From positions 45,356,390 through 45,420,389 of the forward strand of contig NC_030384.2 in NCBI RefSeq assembly GCF_001625215.2: DNA of 64,000 nt. The letters run 5' to 3'. This DNA is from Daucus carota subsp. sativus. Lineage: Eukaryota; Streptophyta; Magnoliopsida; Apiales; Apiaceae. Made by a program: the position numbers and the translations under genes. This document shows, piece after piece, positions 52,658 to 64,000 of the stretch. How positions within the stretch are numbered: position 1 is the first letter of the stretch; every line of letters begins with the position of its first letter. Below the pieces are notes generated by a model that saw only the letters and a list, made by a program, of their open reading frames with translations, searched no databases and was not told the DNA's origin.

Positions 52658-54469
52658 TTAACAATCAACTGTTATTTCTGCATGCGGAATCATCTCTGGA
52701 TTAGAGGGCTTCACACAAGAGTCACTGTCCTGGCCAGACTTCTTTTCGAGATCTTCTGCCTGATCCTTCTCATTCCCGTCTTCTGTAGGCTTCTGTCTGA
52801 ATTTTTCAGGCTTTCCCCCAGTTTTAGAAACCGGAAGACTAGACAGGGATTTTCTAAGCACTTTTTTTGTTACAGAGACATCTTTTTTTGCCTGGCTAAT
52901 TTTCGGTGACCTGTCCTGTTCTCTGTGACTAAGGCTTGAACCACTTAGCTCGACGGAGTTGGTTAGTCGACCATTGATGCTTTTGTTCCTCCCAAGCTTT
53001 GGAGATATAGGCCGTGTTGTAGGCGTCTAAGAAATAAAAGGAATCACCACATAATTTACTCAACCGATTTAATTTTGGAACAGAGCATTCAAATGTCTAC
53101 ATTACTTTTGTTGCAACAGGGACATAATTAAATATGATTAAGAGTAATAACTCGGAAGTGCATTCACAGGGAGGTGGTTACCTTCTTCAGTTCAACTTTG
53201 GGAGGAGGTTCTTTATAGAAACTTGGCATAGGAGTCGCTTTAAACGTCAAGCCCTTCCTGAATTTTTTGATTTCTGCCTCCTGGCTCTCCTGTGTTTAAT
53301 CCCAGAAAACGGATAAATTACATGAAAAACTTAATTAGATATAACTTATAAAGCCAGAAGAAGAACCTTGGATTTTTCTTGCAAGGTGCTCTTTTCCACT
53401 TCCTTTGCATGTATCTTCTCTTCAATCTTTGAATAAAACTGAAGGATCCAAGTCAATACATTCCCTGATCTATCCAGAAATTATGACACAAAAGGTACAT
53501 GTAAAGAATTAATCAAAAGTATCTACCTCTCTTCGCTTTTCAGCACGCTCATCCAAACGGAAGCAGAATCCAGATGCACTGCTCCTGCTAGTTCCGCGAG
53601 GAGTCAGAATCCTAACACAAGTACAAAAGAACTGATGAGTGACAGAAGCAAAGGCTTATGCCAAGGGGAAGGCACAATATTAGGGAATATACGATGAAGT
53701 CGTGGAACGGGATTCATCATCCTCAGTAGACAGAACAACAGTTTTAGTAGGTCTTGGTTGTTGATCAGCAGGGCTGCACATGCAACAAAAATTCAAGAAA
53801 CTAATTACAGAATCGCGGAAATACACAAATATCAGAAAAATTAAGTTACTAGTAGGACACTTACAGGGAGCCTTCAGATGGAGGGCATTTTGGAGTTCCA
53901 TTTGTAGAGACATTCTTTCGGGACTGCTCTCAGCAAACATCAATAAAAACCAAGTAAGGATCAGTAAAAAGCAAAGTTATTCCCAAAACGCGCAATAGAC
54001 CAAAGAAATGACTAACATTGGGCAAGGACGCTAAAGTACTCCGCCTAACAGAATCCCCACCACCATTTGTGCCCGTGGATGCTCGCCTGCTTGCAGAATT
54101 CACACGAGTAACTGAAGTAGCCTCAACTTTTAGCCCATTTGTTTGAGATTTCCTGGCATTGGATCTCAGAGGTTTCGCGTCAATGCTAGTACTCATGCCT
54201 TGTTTACTAAGTCCATTCGCAGTGAAGGATCGACTCTGTGTGAGTCTTGCTCTTGCCTTGTTGGTCGACACAGATGATCCTTTCACTTCAGTATCATCCT
54301 TGGACATCTTTCTGTTCTTAGGCTTTTTCACATTCTCCGAATATCCTTCTTCACCAGAATTTTTTTTACCCTCCACCTCTTTCTTGATTTCCACTAGTGA
54401 TTCTTGCACATCATTTCTCTCAGTAACAGCAGTTTGATCCTCGAACCGAACCCCGTCATTAGACCCCAT
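52658..54469 (-). CDS. WVD2-like (TPX2-domain) microtubule-associated protein
   Basis: Seven coding exons join in frame on the minus strand: 54469-54017, 53923-53865, 53773-53693, 53611-53527, 53438-53367, 53289-53182 and 53026-52658, giving 408 residues. The TPX2 C-terminal domain (about residues 205-285) carries the family signature: [40 protein letters not shown], then [12 protein letters not shown], followed by [19 protein letters not shown]. Plant WVD2/WDL proteins with this motif (KLEEK type) bind and bundle cortical microtubules and shape cell expansion. The flanking parts are basic, rich in Ser and Lys and probably disordered. A leader intron is likely at 54479-54600 (donor ctcaag|gtactg, acceptor tttttaag), which supports the ATG at 54469. 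Confidence 0.9.
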
Positions 54470-54821
54470 CCAGTATATCTTAAAAACGAAGCGTAGGAAA
54501 AACAAACGTTAATTCAGGATCCCGTAACACAGAGATCACACACACTGTAATGAACAAGAAAAGGGACGAAAAAATTGAAGGCAAAGAAGCAGAGCAGTAC
54601 CTTGAGTTGGAGTTATGATCAAGTTGATACGAATAATGAATAATGATAATTATGATTTATGGATTTGAGAATTCAAATACAAGGACCTGTGAAAAATGTG
54701 ACAGAGTAGCGGATCAAGGGGCAAATGTGGGCTTTTATTTATTATCAAATTGCCACTGTGCTGATCCACATCATTAATTTTTTTATTTCGTTTTCAAAAA
54801 TGGGGAGAGTTAGTAATACTA

Positions 54822-55079
54822 CTCCCTTTGTGTCTTTTTTCTTTTCCTATTTGTAACGTCGGGACTGTTCATAACATGAGACAAATTACTAATTTATGTT
54901 AAATTTGTAAGACTAATACAATCGTGAGTGATCTTGTTGGATTCGTATTCACGAGTACTTTAATACGATGAAATTTTTATATTTAATATCTATATGAAAT
55001 TAAAGATATTAACGATCAAAAGTATGTATTGGCAAACGTGTTAAAGACAAACAGTAAAAGTATTAAAAGACGGAGGGAG
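54822..55079. mobile_element. Stowaway-like MITE
   Basis: The 258-bp element starts CTCCCTTTGTGTCTTTT and ends AAAAGACGGAGGGAG, inverted repeats with a few mismatches, flanked by TA (54820-54821 and 55080-55081). The interior is AT-rich and non-coding. It sits about 350 bases upstream of the WVD2-like start codon. Confidence 0.8.
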
Positions 55080-56371
55080 TAGTGATTAGTGATTGTCTAG
55101 GATTTGATGAGAGGGATATATCAACTTACTTTATTAATTAACGGTTTGAGTTATTAAGCACGTAATTTTCTAATTAATTTTTGATTAGAAAAAAACGGAG
55201 AAATAATAGTCCTACAGCTACGTAGTTGGGGACAACGGTTCCATTGCATGTATCTACGTGGCACGACCGAGAACGTGTAGTCTAGGTCCCACCACGACTG
55301 GTGTGTCTAGTTGTCATGTTGGCATCCACCGTTGTGTACTTCTGTTAGTTATGCAGCTTGGGTAGTTTTCGAGATTTTGCGGTTTAAATTGTTTGTATTC
55401 TGATATTTCTCCCACATTTTCCCATCTGCTTAAATATCCCGCTCATTTTTTTTCTGGTATGAGTTTTTTTTTTGGTTTTTTGTTGAAGTAATAATAATTA
55501 ACGAATTTAACAGATTATAAGTGTATTGATTTTACATAGAATCTAATGGAAAAAATTTGGAAGAATATATTTAATTGAGATTTTAATTTCTGTTTAATTC
55601 ATGAAGTTTAAATATATTTAACATGAATTTTAAAAAAATGTGGATTGTATAATTAAAATTAAAATTTATATAACCAAGTACTATAATTTAGATAATTTCA
55701 AAGGGAGCAAATATTATGTTGTTTGGATTACATCCAACCAAAAAAACGAGAACAAGAGATCATAGATTATTTTGATGTTATTTATTTAGGTTAATTAATT
55801 ACTAATATTCGCTATCGAAGATTATGAAATATTCAGCCAGCAACATAACTTTTAATTGATTGACAGATAATATATTATTGTTATTTGTTCCACAGTTGTT
55901 TTAAAGATTATATTGGATTTGTTTGTCCTTTTAAGCAATATAAAATTCCGAAATGAAATATTGGGATGCCGGAGATATGATAATCATATCACAGGACGTG
56001 CTTAATATGACATAAAACTAGTAGTGGAGTGTCGTAACGTGCGCAAATGCATGAATCCCTGTTTTAATATCAGTTCAACACTTAGTTTATTTGTCTGTAT
56101 TTTTTGTACTATTATATATTATTTTATGAAACTATAATAATTTATCATGATCGTTAACTTTTGTGATTAAGCCAAATAAAAATCATCGAGGTTTTATAGC
56201 ATACAGAGTATTTAGGATGGATCACATGGAGGGCCAGGCTCGTGGTTAAGCCGGCCAAATTAAGCATAGTGGATGATAGTTACGCCTTTAAATTATTCAA
56301 AGTCTTGTTGATTAGCGCTTCTAATTTGGAAGACTTAAAAATCTTAATTGTGATTATGCTACTCTTTCTGA

Positions 56372-56546
56372 CAGTGGCGGATCTAACTATAAAGTTAAGG
56401 GGGTCAATTTTTTTGTAAAAAAAAATAAAAAGGGTCACAAAAAAGGGAGGTCAATTTCAATTTTACAATCTAAAAATATGTATAATATAAAAAAAATTAA
56501 AAATAAAGGGGTCAGTTGCCCCCTCTTGCCAGAAGATCCGCCTCTG
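56372..56546. mobile_element. Short hAT-type MITE with 8-bp target duplication
   Basis: The 175-bp element begins CAGTGGCGGATC and ends GATCCGCCTCTG, inverted repeats matching at 11 of 12 positions. It is flanked on both sides by ctttctga (56364-56371 and 56547-56554). Inner ggggtcaa blocks on both sides extend the symmetry. The 8-bp duplication and CAG end mark it as hAT. It differs in its ends from the hAT MITE at 24664 and so belongs to another subfamily. Confidence 0.85.
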
Positions 56547-56836
56547 CTTTCTGAAGTGATAATTAGGAAGACGATAGTTTTCAATTATGCCAGTCCTTTT
56601 ATAATACATATTTCCTGGTCTATATCTGTAGGCGCCGTGGATTTTTTCATAATTGTTTTATATAAGCTAAACACGACGGCCATAGTCATTATTTGGGGAT
56701 TCAGCATTGATCAGAAAGGAAAAATCATAACAAGTTTAAGTAAAAATAGTAATTTTATTTGTTGTGATGCAGATTGCAGAGCATAGGTAATATCTGGAGT
56801 TGCTTAACAACTTTTTCAGAAGGAAACAAAAACATA

Positions 56837-57040
56837 CTCCCTCCGTGACAGGACTCGCAGCGGGGACAGAAGATTCGACATGTATTTTAAGTCTCATATA
56901 AAATATAATTTAATTAATTGCATTGAAAAATTTTATCTGTTGAATAAAAATAAAATATTTGATTTTAAAAGAAAAAAATTAAAAATGAATTTTGAACTTA
57001 TATTTATAGAATAATTAAAATGTGTGTCAAACATAAAGAA
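56837..57040. mobile_element. One-ended Stowaway-like relic
   Basis: After a TA (56835-56836) stands CTCCCTCCGTGACAGGACTC, a typical Stowaway start, followed by AT-rich sequence. No second end was found, so the right border is a guess. Confidence 0.35.
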
Positions 57041-57427
57041 GCGTAAATAGTTAATAGTCACTACCATTGTGAAGCGTGAACATTGTGTTCATTTTACTTT
57101 TGTGCATTGTTCAACACATTCTTTGCTGCTGTGCTCAATGCTTTACCTTGGAATAATTGTAATATATCAGTTTCCCAGTTCAGTTCACGGTGTGTGCTAG
57201 GGAGGGCACCAAATGTCATTTCCACAGTTTATACAATAAAAGTAACATAGCATTGTGCAATCTGTCCAGACACAAATCAGCAATGTACCTATGCTACTCA
57301 AGTCGACCACAACCTGACGAGTTTTGGCATCTGCTATCTAAACAGCATGTTGTGATTCTCAACCCTAGTGAATTCGTGTAAATTTAAACGAATAAAGTAT
57401 ATGTAAAGATTCAGTGTCGTCGCTATG

Positions 57428-61360
<3,933 letters not shown>

Positions 61361-63681
61361 CAAATACAATCACTCCTATAAATTTTCACTCACAAACACT
61401 TAAAAGTTCAATCTCATACCTCACCAGAAATTCTTACTATCCCCAACACAAGCACTTAAATACTTATAGATTATGATCAACTAGGCTTGAATGAAGAATA
61501 AATCAAAACCCAATCCTCAAAAACACTATAAAAAGAAAAAATAACAGTTGACCCAGATAAAAATTCAACACAAAAAAGGGTATGATAACAAGTAAGAGGT
61601 GATACCAGGTCAGTTGAAAATTGTAATGAATATATGAGCGTGTTAAGCTTGGTACTAGCTACTAGTATGGTTAAGGTTTTTGAACATGTCTTGGCGTGTA
61701 TGTGTGATGGATTTCTTGGCGAAACTTTGTATAATAAATAGTAGAGGGAGAGATGGGAGAGATTGGAGAGAGGAGAGAAAGAGAAAAAGGGAGGAAAGCA
61801 GGGAGGGAGAGGGAAAGTGACGGGTTTTTCGGTTGGAATGTTCAAAACGCGCTTGTTTCTTCTTGTTTTTGTAATCTTGTTTATAGGAGTAACAACTCGG
61901 GCTGTCACTAATTAATGCCTTAATCACATCGTTAAAAGAATGATTTGTCTCGAGACTTGGCACGTAAATACTAAATCTATGCATTAGTGAAGTCTAGTTC
62001 AAATGTGAAACATAAATAGTGAACACGTATGATACTCGGTTTTAACATCATAATTATGATAATCTGAATATATTCGTTTGAGTTGTGCATTATACGTATT
62101 GTAGAACTTGAAATCACCAAGTAACGGGTTAGACGGTATTTTCTTTCCTCAAATTGAGGTTGATGGTTTGGATTGTTTTTAGTTGTAAAAATAAACTGTG
62201 AACTTGAAATTAACCACTTTTATAAATTAAAATAAATATTTTCGTCTAAAATATGCATGTTTGAAAAGTCGTGTATAGCATTTAGTGGGGCGAAAAATGC
62301 ATAGGAAAAAGGATTGACTTTAGAAGTGGTGAAGCACTAAGTAATAATCCAAATGGAATAATAGAATGGTTAAGATACTAGGAGTTAAAAAAAAAAAAAA
62401 AAAATTATATTTAGGCAGGGGCGTGGGAAACACTAAAAATAAGCGGGTGCAAAGCCTGCTGGTTGGTTGGGATTAGATATGAAGTGGTGCATTATTGTTG
62501 GAATTATTAGGTGGAATCAAGATGAGACGACGAGGTTGTGTTGAGTGTTGACCGTCCGCAGCCGGCTGCAGGCCCTGTGAATCTCATCTGCCCAATCCAT
62601 GCTTATTTACAAGTGATAGCCTTTGTGCTGGTGCTGCTAGGGACTTCTGTTTCCAAGTCAAACATATTGATAATATCTTCTAGAAGAATAATTTCTCATC
62701 TGGCTTTCATCTTGGGGAATCTTGTGATTCACCAGGGAAAAAGAAGATATCACGATTCACGGGCACCCGCCCAGCCTACCCCCTGATATTTTACGATCAC
62801 TTATTTATTTTTTCTAGTAAATAAACTTGAAAGTTCGAAATCACGAGAAGATCAAGTCTTTCCACTTGACTCTCTCGTCGGGCCGTCTATGACAAAATTT
62901 TAACATCTGACAAAGAAGGGGTCTTGGGGAACACTCCTTTTATTAGCTCAGCAAAAGCTTAGTAAAATTTGTCAAGAGGGGATATTTTAATAACACCATT
63001 AGTTGCATTATTTATCCGATGATGGCGGGAACATCCAACCCCACTCACTCTCATGTTCATACTCATTTTTCATCTACCAGACCAACCTACTTGATTCATT
63101 TTCAAACGCGCTCTTCTACATCATCCCCAATCAATGTCCTTCAACTTTGACATCTACACTCTTATATTTTCATACACATAGCAGCAACATGCACACTTTA
63201 TACTGACTTCACTGCACCCCCTGATCAACAGGCATCATTGCTACTTGTTTTTGACACAGATTTGAACACCCGGAAAAACAATTCCCTGTTGCAGATCTTC
63301 CAACACAATGACGACACGAGAAAAAGTTAGGTGCTAATTCTGTCTACATACTTCAAAAATATCACCAAATTAATCCACTCACTTGGAATTTACGTTTGGC
63401 AGGAAGCAAAATCCACATAATTTTAGAGTTCACCAAACTCTATATTCACCATATAATCTAATCTACCATGAAATAATGACGGTAGAAACAAGATAAGCCA
63501 GAGAGATCAGTCCTGCATATGTACTTATTTTTTATTCAGTAATAACTGCAACCTATATCTCAGTTACTGGCAACACAAAAGATCACATACACAAGCAACC
63601 AAGTTGACAAGTCATTACGACAAAACATAATTCTGTCGTTACCACATAACATAGTTCATATTATCTTAAGCGAATTATACT
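61361..63681. other. Intergenic: CDPK leader/promoter and 3' flank of the last gene
   Basis: The first 400 bases are leader and promoter of the CDPK. On the minus strand a pyrimidine-rich run (61745-61830) follows a TATTTAT motif near 61735-61742, which may be the TATA element, giving a leader of some 350 bases. An A run lies at about 62390-62403. Open frames at 62538 and 63003 resemble no known family. The last part, from about 63250, is likely 3' UTR of the gene at the right edge. Confidence 0.4.
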
Positions 63682-64000
63682 CTAAACATCTTTAGCCATC
63701 GCAGAAAGATCAACATGTCCATCACTGTCATCAGATTTCGGAGATGCGTCTTTTGGAGGCTTGCCTTCGACAGGGATACCCCTTCTGGTAGAAGGCCAGG
63801 CTTGTGAATCCCTGTCATATATGTTTGGCGTCCCAAAAGCACCAAAGAAACCATTCCTCATCTCCTCCGCTGCATCAAAGAAACGGTGCATGCTACTAAA
63901 GATGCCTTTTTCAATGGCATCGATATCACTACGCAGTCCAGGGAAGGAAAACATCTCACTCGGTGATGAACCAATGGACGAAGATCCTTTGAGCACCTGC
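63682..64000 (-). CDS. 3' end of a plant gene, partial
   Basis: The frame is open to the window edge, so only the C-terminal 105 or so residues are seen. They contain SSPSEMFSFPGLRSDIDAIE, KGIFSSMHRFFDAAEEMRNG and FFGAFGTPNIYDRD, then a charged, Pro/Ser-rich tail ending DLSAMAKDV. The middle helix-like block is the kind found in a small plant family related to apple 'Mal d 1-associated protein', but I hold that name loosely. The sequence GCAG/GTGCTC at the very edge could be an intron acceptor, so the visible part may be one complete last exon. The ATG is not in the window. Confidence 0.7.
   Translation of the reverse strand, partial: QVLKGSSSIGSSPSEMFSFPGLRSDIDAIEKGIFSSMHRFFDAAEEMRNGFFGAFGTPNIYDRDSQAWPSTRRGIPVEGKPPKDASPKSDDSDGHVDLSAMAKDV

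Larger units (their letters stand above)
54470..57427. other. Intergenic with three small transposons
   Basis: The left part is the leader and promoter of the WVD2-like gene. It then holds a Stowaway (54822-55079), a hAT MITE (56372-56546) and a one-ended Stowaway relic from 56837. The remainder is AT-rich. The last 250 bases are probably 3' UTR of the second CDPK. Confidence 0.5.

Noticed and set aside
61477-61984. Two overlapping minus-strand open frames upstream of the CDPK
   Set aside because: They cover the pyrimidine-rich leader and promoter; the low-complexity Ser/Leu/Pro content follows from CT-rich DNA.

Overview
The window is a gene-dense piece of a flowering-plant (eudicot) nuclear genome. 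This follows from GT-AG introns with AT-rich interiors, plant-only protein families (FLA, WVD2-like/TPX2, DUF593 myosin-binding, CDPK, chloroplast carotenoid isomerase), and many Stowaway and hAT MITEs. The species cannot be fixed from sequence alone; an asterid such as a member of the carrot family would fit, but that is a guess. All gene models were built by hand from reading frame, splice consensus and family knowledge, and every exon junction listed keeps the frame.

Layout (CDS spans): 3537-5508 (+) plant mobile domain (PMD) protein; 6546-8960 (-) GTD-binding/DUF593 myosin-binding protein; 10424-17208 (-) DONSON-like replication protein with 14 coding exons; 19506-22366 (+) calcium-dependent protein kinase of the CPK1/2/20 type; 26259-30915 (+) ABCG22-like half-size ABC transporter; 31926-36066 (-) prolycopene isomerase CRTISO; 37936-40952 (+) sucrose-phosphatase; 41702-42310 (+) intronless 202-residue plant protein of unknown function; 47915-50176 (+) fasciclin-like arabinogalactan protein with a 65-base second exon; 52658-54469 (-) WVD2-like TPX2-domain microtubule protein; 57428-61360 (-) second CPK1/2/20-type kinase; 63682-64000 (-) 3' end of a further plant gene cut by the window edge.

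Gene-poor stretches (17.2-19.5, 22.4-26.2, 42.3-47.9 and 54.5-57.4 kb) hold small DNA transposons. These are seven Stowaway-like copies (counting the one inside the DONSON gene), two hAT MITEs with perfect 8-bp target duplications and one possible PIF/Harbinger MITE. There is also a tRNA-derived SINE with a 15-bp target duplication, a LINE RNase H scrap and a faint LTR-retrotransposon fossil.

The genes do not form one pathway: this is ordinary plant gene order. Two links are worth noting. First, the two CDPKs share five identical internal exon lengths but differ in the predicted N-terminal lipid anchor. Second, the ABCG22-like transporter has several Arg-x-x-Ser sites in its N-terminal tail. 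I found no bacterial-type system, CRISPR array or other clearly undescribed system. The most unusual local signals are a four-run G-quadruplex motif in the DONSON leader, a 384-bp tandem duplication in its first intron, and the Cys/His-rich protein of unknown function.
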